From UBA6059 sp040219045 (lineage in GTDB: Bacteria > Bacteroidota > Bacteroidia > Cytophagales > Cyclobacteriaceae): a stretch of 64,000 bases of DNA. A program made the translations under genes and the position numbers. The notes beneath the pieces are model-generated. The model had not been told where the DNA came from, searched no databases, and was given only the letters and a program-made list of their open reading frames with translations. This document shows positions 25,960 through 35,367 of the stretch, piece after piece (the first letter of the stretch is position 1; every line of letters starts with the position of its first letter). Where the stretch lies: contig OZ245881.1 of NCBI GenBank assembly GCA_965229505.1, positions 2,852,001 through 2,916,000 of the forward strand, written 5' to 3'.

Positions 25960-28365
25960 TCAATTTGGAGTGAGAATTAGACGTTCACTTTGAGCGTCGA
26001 CCTTCTCTCGGCTATAAGGCACGGTAAAGAACTCATCATTAGCCCAAGGCTTGAAGAGGTTGTCATAGTAGGGACTCTCTGGATCACCGGATTGTCCGGG
26101 TGAGTTTGCGCCAACAGACGCATCCCAGTCGTTGACATCTACGATGTAGCGAAAGGTAGCACCATGCGATTGGTTGAGTGAGCTGCCTGTTGCACCCGGT
26201 GTATATTGATTGCCGCCGCGTGGTGCCCAGTCAGTGTTGAGCTTTTCCCTGAGCTGAGCATTCACCACCTTACCCAGTGGGTGTACGAGTCGGACATGCT
26301 TGTAGTTGAGACCTCCGTAGCTCCAGTCTGCCATGTCATCACCCAGTGTGTCAGACAGAGATGCTAACGCTGATGTCAATGTGCCGATCAGGTAGTCATC
26401 TCTTCGCGCTGCTCCATCTTTACCCCAGCGCGCTCCTGGTTCCATGATCCACCCGATCAGTTTGGCTAACGAGATGCTTTCGATGACCTGCTCAGCTTCC
26501 GCATCAGGGAAGTAGTCAAAGTATTCATCTTTCAATGCATTCTCCCATGTCACATAGATGGCAGCTTCACTGGAGTTTTTATCCAGTATGAAGTCCCATT
26601 CACTCAGGGTTTTGATGGCTTTTGCTACACGACCCTCTTCTATCTCCAGCTTTGAGAGTAAGGGCACCAAAGTCCTCGCAGGGATCGACAAATAATCCGT
26701 TTGCAATGCTTTCATATCCTCCATGGTCAGCTTCTTACCAGAAGAGAGGACCTCATCGACCCTCTCACCACGATAGGGATCTGACCAGGAGAATCCGATC
26801 GCATCCCACTCGGTATAGTCGTCTGGTGTGACATTCTGATTGGCGGTAGCGATAAAGCCGCTGGCAGGATTATAGGCATTAGGTTTCTCAACAATGGGCA
26901 AGTAGCCATCCCATTCGAAGCGTCCATCTCCGGGTACAGGCACCATCCCACTGAAGTTGCGGCGTAGCGGTGCAATGCCCACGGCCTGCCAGCCGATGTT
27001 GCCTTCACGATCAGCCCAGATCATATTCTCTCCGGGGATATGGCTGTAGTTGCATGCCGCCCGGAATTCCTCCCAGTTCTTGGCTTGATCCATTCTCAGC
27101 GAGGCTAGATAAGGCGCACCGCCCGGTTCCATCCAGGCACAGCGCACAGCATAGGCCTTGAGCCTGGCGGAATCGATAAAAGTGACCGGCCCGTGTTGGG
27201 TGTAGCGAAGATCGATGGCCACATCCTCAGTGCCTTTTACTTTGATCTGCTCAGAGATGATGTCCATATCCACCCACTGATCCTGATACTTGTATTGGTT
27301 AAGATTCTCAGGGTTGAGGTCATAGACGTAGAGGTCTTCACCATCAGTCCTGAAAACGGTGAGTCCCCAAGCACCATGTTGATTGTGCCCGATCGAAACC
27401 CCCGGAATCTCTGGTTCACCACCACCGATGACGTCCCAGCCTGGTGCACTGAGGTGTACCCAATAGCGGAGGGAAGGTACCGCCAAAGTTCGATGGGGAT
27501 CATTGGCCATATAGGCATGTCCATTGGCCGATAGGGCAGGGCTCGTCACCCAGTTGTTGCTGCCGATCCAGAGCTTTTCGGTTTCTTGTTCTTCGCGATA
27601 GTCATGATCTGTCACCGGATCAACCCATGCCAAGTCCGTGGCTCGGTATTCCGGTAGGATGTCATCGGGCTGAAAGACTACTTTGGTACGGTAGGCATTG
27701 TACAGTCCAAGGATGTCCTCCTCCAACATTTCAGAGGTGATGGACGGGTCCAGATTGAGGTCAGGATCTTTTGGGTGAAACCAGTTGTACTCTTTGACTT
27801 TGTCAACACCGATTTTAGCCACAGCCCTGCCCGTAGACAGCTCTGTGCCGATATTGCCGAGCAGTCCCTGATGTCTTGAGATCACCACTTCGGGTGTCCA
27901 TTTTTCCGGTAGGATAGCGAGCGCTTTGAAGGTGACTGGTAGTAGCTCGGGGTTTTGCAATACCTCTTCAATATAGGCATTGACCCCATCGGTGTAGGCC
28001 GTGATGATCTCCACGCCATCCTCATGATAGAAGTTCATCTCAGTGGTCATATCGCCACGAAACTTGAATAGCCGGGTGCCTATGTCTCTTTTCAACTCCC
28101 GCGCTCCCAATATTTCAGCGACAGTACCGGTGGCTTGACGTCTCCATATCTCAAATTGGAATAACCGATCCCTGGCCGCACAATAGCCCTGTGCAAAGAA
28201 CAGGTCACGCTGGTTCTGGGCATAGATATGATTGATGCCTGCAGAATCTCGAAGTACTTCTACCTCTTGTTGTAGACCGGGAACAATTAATTGATTGTTG
28301 CCGGGCTTAGGGTTGCTGCAAGCGAGTGTAAAAACGGTGAGAATAAAAAGATTGATTCGATACAT
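25960..28365 (-). CDS. penicillin-acylase family (Ntn) lipoprotein
   Basis: 801 residues, lipoprotein signal with a Cys near residue 16 (LFILTVFTLAC). The Ntn-hydrolase family precursor is cut just before a Ser; here the sequence LWIGSNNWVTSPAL has that Ser followed by NNW, the standard beta-chain start (about residue 270). The alpha chain (about 30-268) and beta chain (270-801) would fold together in the periplasm. Substrates of the family include beta-lactam acyl groups and acyl-homoserine lactones. A quorum-quenching role is possible but not shown. Confidence 0.85.
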   Translation of the reverse strand: MYRINLFILTVFTLACSNPKPGNNQLIVPGLQQEVEVLRDSAGINHIYAQNQRDLFFAQGYCAARDRLFQFEIWRRQATGTVAEILGARELKRDIGTRLFKFRGDMTTEMNFYHEDGVEIITAYTDGVNAYIEEVLQNPELLPVTFKALAILPEKWTPEVVISRHQGLLGNIGTELSTGRAVAKIGVDKVKEYNWFHPKDPDLNLDPSITSEMLEEDILGLYNAYRTKVVFQPDDILPEYRATDLAWVDPVTDHDYREEQETEKLWIGSNNWVTSPALSANGHAYMANDPHRTLAVPSLRYWVHLSAPGWDVIGGGEPEIPGVSIGHNQHGAWGLTVFRTDGEDLYVYDLNPENLNQYKYQDQWVDMDIISEQIKVKGTEDVAIDLRYTQHGPVTFIDSARLKAYAVRCAWMEPGGAPYLASLRMDQAKNWEEFRAACNYSHIPGENMIWADREGNIGWQAVGIAPLRRNFSGMVPVPGDGRFEWDGYLPIVEKPNAYNPASGFIATANQNVTPDDYTEWDAIGFSWSDPYRGERVDEVLSSGKKLTMEDMKALQTDYLSIPARTLVPLLSKLEIEEGRVAKAIKTLSEWDFILDKNSSEAAIYVTWENALKDEYFDYFPDAEAEQVIESISLAKLIGWIMEPGARWGKDGAARRDDYLIGTLTSALASLSDTLGDDMADWSYGGLNYKHVRLVHPLGKVVNAQLREKLNTDWAPRGGNQYTPGATGSSLNQSHGATFRYIVDVNDWDASVGANSPGQSGDPESPYYDNLFKPWANDEFFTVPYSREKVDAQSERLILTPN

Positions 28366-28448
28366 TGCCGTGTATTCCTGATTTTGATCAGAAAATAGAC
28401 AATGATGCGCAGATCTACAATCAAAGCTTGACTGTCGGTAAGCTTTGG

Positions 28449-29030
28449 TTAAAACCTATACTTCACCCTAAGCATCTTGAGGTCACGGCTGGCTGAGAAC
28501 CCCATTTCCAGTCGGGGCTCCTCATAGGGCTTGGTGAAAAGGTAAGTACTCCCGATACCTATTGCAGCTCCCGCCAGTACATCCCACTTGTCATGATAGC
28601 CGTCTGGTGCTTCTATACGGCTGATACCTACGATGCTAGCCAATACATACGCCGGAATACCATAACCCCAGCCGTATCTGCGCTGGATGAAAGATGCTCC
28701 TGAAAAGGCAGAAGAGGTATGTCCTGACGGGAACGAGTCGAATCGATTGCGTCCCTCAGGTCGCTGCTTGTGGATAGTGTGTTTCAAGGCATAGGTCAGG
28801 GCGATAGTTGTGCCATAGGAGAATGCCAGCTGTTTAGTGCCTTCATAGTCCTTTTTAAGGATGCTGATTAATGCCCCGGTGGCTGGCAATGCCAGCTGGA
28901 GTATATCACCAGATTCCTCGAGCACGAACTCCCACTGCTCATGATCACCATCATCTGGTTCCATAGTTTGAGCTACAACAATATTGCTTGTGATAAAGAT
29001 GACGGATAGGATGTAGATTAAGGCTTTCAT
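28449..29030 (-). CDS. PAP2-family phosphatase
   Basis: 193 residues, signal peptide about 1-20 (ending VVAQ). All three phosphatase signatures are present: KHTIHKQRP (K-x6-RP), PSGHTSS (PSGH) and SRIEAPDGYHDKWD (SR-x5-H-x3-D style). Hydrophobic segments around them would anchor it in a membrane. It removes phosphate from lipid-type substrates such as undecaprenyl or phosphatidate. An unusual exported signal precedes the domain. Eighty-odd bases separate it from the acylase gene. Confidence 0.85.
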   Translation of the reverse strand: MKALIYILSVIFITSNIVVAQTMEPDDGDHEQWEFVLEESGDILQLALPATGALISILKKDYEGTKQLAFSYGTTIALTYALKHTIHKQRPEGRNRFDSFPSGHTSSAFSGASFIQRRYGWGYGIPAYVLASIVGISRIEAPDGYHDKWDVLAGAAIGIGSTYLFTKPYEEPRLEMGFSASRDLKMLRVKYRF

Positions 29031-29131
29031 ATGATTATAGGTTTAGTTTCTAATTGATTATTTAAGACAGACCTCTCCTGTTGAGCATTATTTCGATGCT
29101 CAGTGGATCGGCTTTGGTATGTTGATAGGGT

Positions 29132-30457
29132 TTACCTGATGTTGAACCAGTAAGCTCCTCTCAGTCCAAGTAGATTGGGGTTGAGCTGCTCCACACCTTT
29201 ATCTCCAATTCCCTTGCGGTAGAAGAGGGAGACTTCAAGGAATTTGTTATTCTGAAGGTTTTCACTGATGCCAAGCATCAAATTAATGTTACCGGGATAT
29301 GATTTCCAGTTGTCGTAGTTACTGTCTGAGCGGACCGACCCTCGCGAGTCTGCTGTACCATCCTCATTGATGAGCTGATAGGTATGTTCAAACTCCTGCC
29401 TGGTATACCAGATGGCAGAAATACCTACGCCCGCCATCAGTCTGGTGGAGGCAGAAAGTGGAATTCTGTATTTGAGATTTAGGGGTACCTCAAGCGTCTT
29501 CGAATCGATCTCGACCCTATTGAGTGTTCCGAGATTCGGCTCAAGGTCCGGTAGATTCACTTGATCAAAATTATCTTTTACTGATAAATGTCGCTGCGAA
29601 TAGATCGCACCGGTCTCCAGGCTCAGCAGTGGCGAGAGAATCGCATCTACCAGCACCCCACCACCGAGTGACTTATTGGCCTCACCGAGTCCATAGTCAG
29701 ACCCAACAAACTCTACCGTAGGTGCGATGTTAAATCCTATACCTTTCCGATAATGCTGTTCAAGTAGCAGTACCGTCTTGGTATCCAGTTGCTGATGCTC
29801 TTGTTCGGGATATTCCTCAGGAGCAATGGAGGTCTCGATTCCAGCCCAGAGGGGCGTAACGGACTCCAGCAAAAACGAAGGTTCGGCTGTCATGTCTTTT
29901 TGCAGGTGCAGAGGTGGCAGGTCCGATACATAGACCTCACTGCCATCCGTGATGAGCACTCCTTGTCGCTGGAGCCACAGCACGATCTCTTCTGGTAAGT
30001 CCTCCTTCACGCCAAGATAGATCATGCCGTTTGGGGTACTGGATGCAGTACGTTGGACTATGCTACCGGAAAACGTAGGAGCACCAAGAACAGGTGCTAC
30101 CGGTACGGACTGTATCTCGATGATCTTGATGGTGTCCGCTGGTCTTGCCCCTAACTTGGCCACTTCATTTTTCAGATCATCCATGCGGGACAGCTGGTCT
30201 TTCAGTAGCGTAATTTCCTGATTGAGTAGCTGCTTGTCTTGCTGATAGAAATATCGCTGACCCCAGAAAATCAGGAAGGCCAAAGCCACCATGCCTGCCG
30301 AGTAAATCAGCTCTGTCTTATAGCGCACATACCAGGGAAGCACGACCATACCCGTCATTTGCTGATGCAGACTGGCCAGGGCAGAAGGGTCGAATGACGG
30401 TCCCGCAAAGTTATCGGCCTTACCTTTTATGATATCATCAAATTCCTTATCCTCCAT
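29132..30457 (-). CDS. anti-sigma factor with C-terminal outer-membrane-type barrel domain
   Basis: 441 residues. Residues 1-48 are an acidic cytoplasmic segment typical of Bacteroidota anti-sigma proteins, followed by one membrane helix (about 50-68) and a coiled coil (about 70-100). The last 210 residues (from about 228) are Gly/aromatic beta strands of the OMP_b-brl type (GIGFNIAPTVEF, MLGISENL, YWFNIR end). A helix in the inner membrane and a barrel in the outer membrane cannot both hold unless the protein spans the envelope or the barrel stays soluble. It overlaps the sigma gene by 11 bases. Confidence 0.7.
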   Translation of the reverse strand: MEDKEFDDIIKGKADNFAGPSFDPSALASLHQQMTGMVVLPWYVRYKTELIYSAGMVALAFLIFWGQRYFYQQDKQLLNQEITLLKDQLSRMDDLKNEVAKLGARPADTIKIIEIQSVPVAPVLGAPTFSGSIVQRTASSTPNGMIYLGVKEDLPEEIVLWLQRQGVLITDGSEVYVSDLPPLHLQKDMTAEPSFLLESVTPLWAGIETSIAPEEYPEQEHQQLDTKTVLLLEQHYRKGIGFNIAPTVEFVGSDYGLGEANKSLGGGVLVDAILSPLLSLETGAIYSQRHLSVKDNFDQVNLPDLEPNLGTLNRVEIDSKTLEVPLNLKYRIPLSASTRLMAGVGISAIWYTRQEFEHTYQLINEDGTADSRGSVRSDSNYDNWKSYPGNINLMLGISENLQNNKFLEVSLFYRKGIGDKGVEQLNPNLLGLRGAYWFNIR

Positions 30458-30917
30458 TTTGCTCCTTTCTTATTCCCTGATCATTGCTAGTGATAAGTAT
30501 CCTCTTCAACTTGTTCCTTGCTATCGCGAGGTTCGACTTAGAGGTACCCGCACTGATACCCAGCTTGTGTCCTATTTCCTCATGCTTGTAGCCCTCTATC
30601 GCGAATAGGTTGAAGACCATGCGATAGGAGGGAGGTAGCTGCTGGATCGCAGTGATGATCTCTTGCTCCGACAGCTGATCGAGCGCACTTTCCTGGGAGG
30701 GCTCGTAGTGGGCATGAGAGATGTCGAGGTTGTGATAATGCTTCTCATTTCTACGGTAGTAGTCAATCGCCGAATTGATCATCACCCGTCTTAACCATCC
30801 CTTAAAGCTCAATCCGGGTGTGTACTTATCAAGCTTCCCAAAAATCTTGATAAACCCGTCGTTGAGGATTTCAACCGCCTCTTCATACGTCCGCGAATAC
30901 CGGAGACAGATCGACAT
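30447..30917 (-). CDS. ECF sigma factor (start codon uncertain)
   Basis: 156 residues from the ATG at 30917. Region 2 (EEAVEILNDGFIKIFGKL ... WLRRVMINSAIDYYRR) and region 4 (ITAIQQLPPSYRMVFNLFAIEGYKHEEIGHKLGISAGTSKS) are clear. Codons upstream in the same frame keep sigma-like sequence (ALYKAYYGYG at 30918-30947, ILRECQ at 30972-30989), yet no ATG, GTG or TTG lies between 30918 and the in-frame stop at 31044-31046. Either a rare start is used or a frameshift has separated it from the ATG at 31044. It overlaps the anti-sigma gene by 11 bases. Confidence 0.75.
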   Translation of the reverse strand: MSICLRYSRTYEEAVEILNDGFIKIFGKLDKYTPGLSFKGWLRRVMINSAIDYYRRNEKHYHNLDISHAHYEPSQESALDQLSEQEIITAIQQLPPSYRMVFNLFAIEGYKHEEIGHKLGISAGTSKSNLAIARNKLKRILITSNDQGIRKEQNGG

Positions 30918-31262
30918 CCCATAGCCATAGTAGGCCTTGTACAGCGCATCCTGACTTTGGCGCTTGCCACGCTGACATTCTCTTAGGATCGTATGGAGTT
31001 GCTTGTCTTCGATTACACTGTCGTTTGTTGAGCGTTTGACCCATCACGCTCGCTACCGCAAAAAGGTTGGTCGGACGAATAGAAATAGTCTAAAAAGTAT
31101 TTTTACCTGTCGCGAGTCTTAATAAATATACTGATTATCAGTGACTAAGAGACTTGAGTTCCCACGGTAATGGATTTACTACCTACCGGAAAAATATACT
31201 GCTTCTGAGAACATTGGGGGATGTTCGGGGTTGGTTGTTAGTCGTATATAACCTTAGCTACA
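30918..31262. other. divergent control region between sigma operon and barrel gene
   Basis: The right-hand 216 bases (31047-31262) hold no gene; the left part continues the sigma reading frame without a canonical start. It includes GCTACCGCAA (31052-31061) and CCTACCGGAA (31182-31191), two copies of the overrepresented word in non-coding sequence. A TATATAACC stretch just before 31263 could be part of a promoter for the barrel gene. Confidence 0.4.
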
Positions 31263-31892
31263 ATGAGTAATGCTGTAAAAAAACTATTGGCTGTTGGTGC
31301 GCTTTTGATCTTGAACCTGGGCCTGATTAATGGTGTGTCCGCCCAAGGCTATGCCGCGAATGTTTCCTTAGGTCTCGGAAATGTAGTGGGCTTCAACCAT
31401 CCTCAAGGCAAGATCCAGCTGGGGATCATGTGCGTCAGGAGTATTCTCGAGGATAGAGTACAAATGGGTATTGAAATCAGTATGGGTGGCAACTTCATCC
31501 CCGGAGACTCGGAAGCAGATGACATTACACGAATTGAGATAATAGATGCAGCCAATGCTAACTGGACAGGCATCCAATACAAGGGTAGGTATTTTCTTGC
31601 AGGGGAGAGTTTGCGACCCTTCGTAGGTTTGGGCATTGGAGCTAATAACTACTGGTTCAATGTCAATACCGTGGAGGAAGAGACTGTCAACCGATGGAAT
31701 TTTGGCTTTACGCCGGAGATAGGTTTGGGCATTAACAAATTCAACCTTGCATTGCGCTATATTTTCGGCGGGAGCACCCCGGAGTTCAAGGGTACGCGAC
31801 CTGTAGCCTATGGCGGCAATGAGGTTGTCCTGACCAGCGAAAACCTCAATATTATTCTTCTGACCGTTGGGTATACCTTCAGTTTCAATTAG
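31263..31892 (+). CDS. outer-membrane beta-barrel protein
   Basis: 209 residues, signal peptide about 1-27 (ending GVSAQ). The rest alternates Gly and aromatic residues (ANVSLGLGNVVGF, LRPFVGLGIGANNYWF, NLALRYIFGG, LTVGYTFSFN), with an aromatic C-terminus, the usual pattern of a small eight-stranded outer-membrane barrel. No ligand-binding motif seen. Divergent from the sigma operon. Confidence 0.65.
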   Translation: MSNAVKKLLAVGALLILNLGLINGVSAQGYAANVSLGLGNVVGFNHPQGKIQLGIMCVRSILEDRVQMGIEISMGGNFIPGDSEADDITRIEIIDAANANWTGIQYKGRYFLAGESLRPFVGLGIGANNYWFNVNTVEEETVNRWNFGFTPEIGLGINKFNLALRYIFGGSTPEFKGTRPVAYGGNEVVLTSENLNIILLTVGYTFSFN

Positions 31893-31934
31893 AAACCCCT
31901 AAGCATCCTGACTCTTTTCAATGACTTGAATTAC

Positions 31935-31978
31935 TTGTACAAACACACAACAAATTTATATCTTGTTCGTTTGTACAA
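31935..31978 (+). promoter_or_regulatory. likely PadR operator: two TTGTACAA palindromes
   Basis: A 10-base inverted repeat TTGTACAAAC (31935-31944) and GTTTGTACAA (31969-31978) has perfect arms; each also contains the 8-base palindrome TTGTACAA. The centres are about 34 bases apart, roughly three helical turns, and the right arm ends 14 bases before the PadR start. A promoter element should lie between or across them, so binding would block transcription. Confidence 0.6.
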
Positions 31979-31992
31979 CAAATATTCATACT

Positions 31993-32328
31993 ATGAGAGG
32001 AGAAAATATTGGCGAGCTGGAGGAGCTTGTACTGTTGACCATCGGCTCGATTTACAAAGAGGCTTACGCGCTGGCGATCCTGGAAGAGATAAAGAGTCAA
32101 ACTAACCGGACAATGGACGTCACCGCAGTACACTCGGTATTGCGAAGGCTGGAAAAGAAGGGCTTTGTGACTTCAGAGATGGGGGGTGCAACACAAGATA
32201 GAGGAGGTCGCCGTAAGCGATTCTTTTCCCTGACTCAAGCTGGACGCAAAGTGCTCGATGAGACCATGGAGCTCCGATTGAGCCTTTACAATAAACTCCC
32301 TCGACTGACCTTCAGTGCGCTCTCATGA
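31993..32328 (+). CDS. PadR-family transcriptional regulator
   Basis: 111 residues from the ATG at 31993, preferred over an upstream start because it lies after the operator and begins MRGENIGELEELVLLTIG as other PadR proteins do. The recognition helix (VTAVHSVLRRLEKKGFV) and wing (RGGRRKRFFSLT) are intact. It probably represses its own operon via the TTGTACAA repeats just upstream. Its last codons overlap the permease start by 4 bases. It is paralogous to the PadR at 20143-20466. Confidence 0.9.
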   Translation: MRGENIGELEELVLLTIGSIYKEAYALAILEEIKSQTNRTMDVTAVHSVLRRLEKKGFVTSEMGGATQDRGGRRKRFFSLTQAGRKVLDETMELRLSLYNKLPRLTFSALS

Positions 32329-35012
32329 ACCAGACTCCCCCGAGGTGGGCGGATCGGTTTTTAGAATGGTATTGTAACCCTGACCTCCTGGAGGATTTGC
32401 AGGGAGATCTCTATGAGGTCTACTACAACTACCTCGACAAGCGAAAACCAACCAAAGCAAAGTGGCTTTTCATTTGGTTGGTGCTCAGGTCGTTCCGACC
32501 AGCCGTGATCCGACGCAATCAACAACACAAAAACTCATTTTTAGCTATGACACGCAACAACATTAAAATCGCTCTGCGCGTACTCTGGACGGATCGCACC
32601 AACACGGCGATCAACCTACTGGGCCTCACTATTGGCATCTCATGCTTTTTGTTACTAGGACTCTATGTGAAGCAGGAGCTGAGCTATGATCATTTTCACT
32701 CGAAAAAAGACCGTATCTACCGTCTATGGCTTAAGGAAGACTATGGTGAGGGCCAGATTTTCTTCAACTCTACGACACCTTTGCGATTTGAAAGCCTCAT
32801 GGAAGACAACTTCCCAGAGGTGGAGCGGACCGTCCAGTACATCGAGGAGAACCATCTGGTAGGGAGAGGTGAAGGCCGCATAGATGAGAAAGTGGCTGTG
32901 ATCAGTCCGGATTTTTTCGAGGTGTTTGATTTTGAGACCATCAATGGTAATAGCACGACTCCACTGCCAACAAGGAATCATGTGATCCTGTCAAGAGACT
33001 ATGCGAGGAAGTACTTTGGGGAAGTCGACCCTATTGGAAAATCACTGGGAATCGAAGTGCTTGGTGAGATTCGTGATTTCAACGTCTCCGCTGTTTTTGA
33101 AAATATCCCAAAGGAATCAAGCGTACAATTTGACATGGCCATCTCTACCGAGAATGGGGGTGAGTTCTATGGAGATCGTATGTACCAGGCTTGGTTTAGC
33201 ATTATCCCTGAGACTTATGTGTTGCTCAAGGAGCAAGTGGCCGTTTCTTCGGTAGAAGCAAAAATGCAAGATGTGGTCTTGAGTCAGATGGGCGAGGCGG
33301 GCTATGGTGAGGATGCCATGGAGCGCGATCAATACAACATCGGCTTTCAGCCATTGACAGACATCCATCTCAATCCCGATATTCCGCTAGGCTTTGCTCC
33401 AGTCAGCAACCCACAGTACGTATTTATTCTAGGAGCAATAGGCCTGCTGGTATTAGTCATCGCTTGTATCAACTACACAACACTGGCGGCTGGCCAGTCG
33501 CTCAAACGTGCCAAGGAAGTGGGCATGCGCAAAGTGCTCGGAGCAACCCGCTCGACCCTTGTTTATCAATACCTGACGGAGAGTTTGGTTCTGGCGCTTA
33601 TGGCCATGACGATTGGCGTTTTTATCACTTTAGCGTTGATCCCCACCTTCAATGTCCTCACGGGAAGCGAGCTGATTTACTCTTTTGAGTGGTCACACCT
33701 CACCATTTTTATAGGAGCAGGTCTACTGATTGGCCTGGTTGCAGGAGCCTATCCTGCATTGGTCATTTCAGGCTTCAATGTGATCAGGATACTGAAGGGT
33801 ACCAAAGCGGCTCCCGGCGGCCTGAATGTGCGCCGTGCCTTAGTGGTACTTCAGTTTGTGATCACAGTATTTCTGATAAGCACCGCCTTGATCATGCGCA
33901 ATCAGATACAATACCTCATGACCAAAGACCTGGGTTACAGCTATGCGACTGCTCTTGCCGCGCCTTTGCCCAGTGTAGATGGAGACGGTCGACTGTCGAC
34001 CATCGTATCGTCCGGAATGCAAAATGGGGAGCTCATCAAAGCTAAACTGAAAGCTTATCCTGAAATCTCCAATGTGGCCATGGGCTCACATCTGCTAGGC
34101 AGCAATGGCTGGGCCAATCTAGCCTATACCGATCCCAATGATGTTTTTCGACGCTTTAGGATATTGATAGTGGATGCACACTATCTGGATGCTTTCGATA
34201 TACCGATCGTGGCTGGGCGTGGATTCGAGGCTGGCAATGGACTCGACCAACGGCAGTCGGTCATTTTGAATGAGACCGCCGTGAGCTATTTTGGATTTGA
34301 TGACCCTATCGGAAAAAAGCTGCCCGGCAATGATTTCGAAGAGCACATCATCATTGGCGTAGTTAAGGACTTCAATTATTCCTCATTGCATTCAGAGATT
34401 GAGCCCTTGGTGATAGCTCAAAATATTGTTCCAATTGCAAGAGGGGCGTCTGATTTTGACTTCATGGATTCTGTTAGCCCCAAGCTTGTATTCATCTACT
34501 CGGGTTCTCAATTAACTGAAGCTACAGAGATATTGGAGCGGGAATGGGAAGCCACCTTTCCCAATGAAGCGCTGGAGTACGAGTTCCTGGATCAGCGCAT
34601 CAAATCGCAGTACGAAAGCGAGGCTAGAATGAACAAGTTGATTTCAGTGGCCACTGTACTTTCAATTCTAATAGCGAGCTTGGGTCTGCTGGGTTTGATC
34701 ATGTTGGTCGTGACGAGTAAGCTGAAGGAGATCAGCATCCGCAAAGTGATGGGTGCATCGCCTCTCACCATCCTGGTGGTTTTGTCAAGAGGTTTCTTTG
34801 TGCAGCTTTTGATCGCTATAGCGTTATCCGTGCCCTTCACGCTGTGGTTTGCCGCGAGCTGGCTGGAAAACTTTGCGTATCAGACCAAGATCGGCCCTGG
34901 GCTCTTTCTGCTCAGTGGACTCCTGGCTATCGCAATATCTGCCTTGGTGATCGGCTACCACGCCTGGAGAGCGACGAGGGTCAACCCCATCAAGTCACTA
35001 CGGATGGAGTAA
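32325..35012 (+). CDS. MacB/FtsX-type ABC permease with N-terminal prefix domain
   Basis: 895 residues. Residues 1-75 are the prefix domain (WADRFLEWYCNPDLLEDLQGDLYEVY), then a helix at about 98-118, a periplasmic domain, three helices (about 378-480), a second periplasmic domain and three terminal helices. The two coupling motifs are KEVGMRKVLGA and KEISIRKVMGA. It exports or senses substrates at the inner membrane, with the ATPase encoded elsewhere. Overlaps the PadR gene by 4 bases; a strong terminator follows 13 bases after the stop. Confidence 0.9.
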   Translation: MNQTPPRWADRFLEWYCNPDLLEDLQGDLYEVYYNYLDKRKPTKAKWLFIWLVLRSFRPAVIRRNQQHKNSFLAMTRNNIKIALRVLWTDRTNTAINLLGLTIGISCFLLLGLYVKQELSYDHFHSKKDRIYRLWLKEDYGEGQIFFNSTTPLRFESLMEDNFPEVERTVQYIEENHLVGRGEGRIDEKVAVISPDFFEVFDFETINGNSTTPLPTRNHVILSRDYARKYFGEVDPIGKSLGIEVLGEIRDFNVSAVFENIPKESSVQFDMAISTENGGEFYGDRMYQAWFSIIPETYVLLKEQVAVSSVEAKMQDVVLSQMGEAGYGEDAMERDQYNIGFQPLTDIHLNPDIPLGFAPVSNPQYVFILGAIGLLVLVIACINYTTLAAGQSLKRAKEVGMRKVLGATRSTLVYQYLTESLVLALMAMTIGVFITLALIPTFNVLTGSELIYSFEWSHLTIFIGAGLLIGLVAGAYPALVISGFNVIRILKGTKAAPGGLNVRRALVVLQFVITVFLISTALIMRNQIQYLMTKDLGYSYATALAAPLPSVDGDGRLSTIVSSGMQNGELIKAKLKAYPEISNVAMGSHLLGSNGWANLAYTDPNDVFRRFRILIVDAHYLDAFDIPIVAGRGFEAGNGLDQRQSVILNETAVSYFGFDDPIGKKLPGNDFEEHIIIGVVKDFNYSSLHSEIEPLVIAQNIVPIARGASDFDFMDSVSPKLVFIYSGSQLTEATEILEREWEATFPNEALEYEFLDQRIKSQYESEARMNKLISVATVLSILIASLGLLGLIMLVVTSKLKEISIRKVMGASPLTILVVLSRGFFVQLLIAIALSVPFTLWFAASWLENFAYQTKIGPGLFLLSGLLAIAISALVIGYHAWRATRVNPIKSLRME

Positions 35013-35024
35013 TGCTATCAAAAC

Positions 35025-35071
35025 AAAAGCCATCCCGAAAGCCTGGGTTGGCTTTCTTGAGATGGCTTTTT
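35025..35071. terminator. strong nested-stem terminator
   Basis: Outer arms AAAAGCCATC and GATGGCTTTTT enclose inner arms GAAAGCC (35037-35043) and GGCTTTC (35050-35056). Ends in a T run on the plus strand and begins with an A run, so it can stop transcripts from the permease operon and from the convergent small gene at 35093. Confidence 0.85.
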
Positions 35072-35092
35072 CATTGGTCTATTAGATATACG

Positions 35093-35281
35093 TTATTCAA
35101 TGGTTGCTTCAATTTGACGAAGCTGGAGGGTGAGTCTGGTTAGCTCCTTCTCCACATCTTTTAGTTTATTAATGGCTGTATTTTCATGATGTGTCTCAAT
35201 GAGTTTTTTCATGTCTTCTAATGCATTGAGGCACTGTGTCTGGTGAAAAACGACACTTTCGAGTTGTTCTTTAGTATCCAT
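35093..35281 (-). CDS. small coiled-coil protein
   Basis: 62 residues, MDTKEQLESVVFHQTQ to LRQIEATIE, highly charged and helical with heptad-like leucines (LKDVEKELTRLTLQLRQ). It has no signal peptide or metal motif. Between a strong terminator and the DinB gene, so it is probably a real single-gene unit. Function unknown. Confidence 0.55.
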   Translation of the reverse strand: MDTKEQLESVVFHQTQCLNALEDMKKLIETHHENTAINKLKDVEKELTRLTLQLRQIEATIE

Positions 35282-35367
35282 TGTTATGAGATTTAAGTTC
35301 TTTGGCCAAAGTAGACGCTGTGACTATCCCACCCAATGGTATTTCGTAGTGTTCGGCTTGATTAAAA

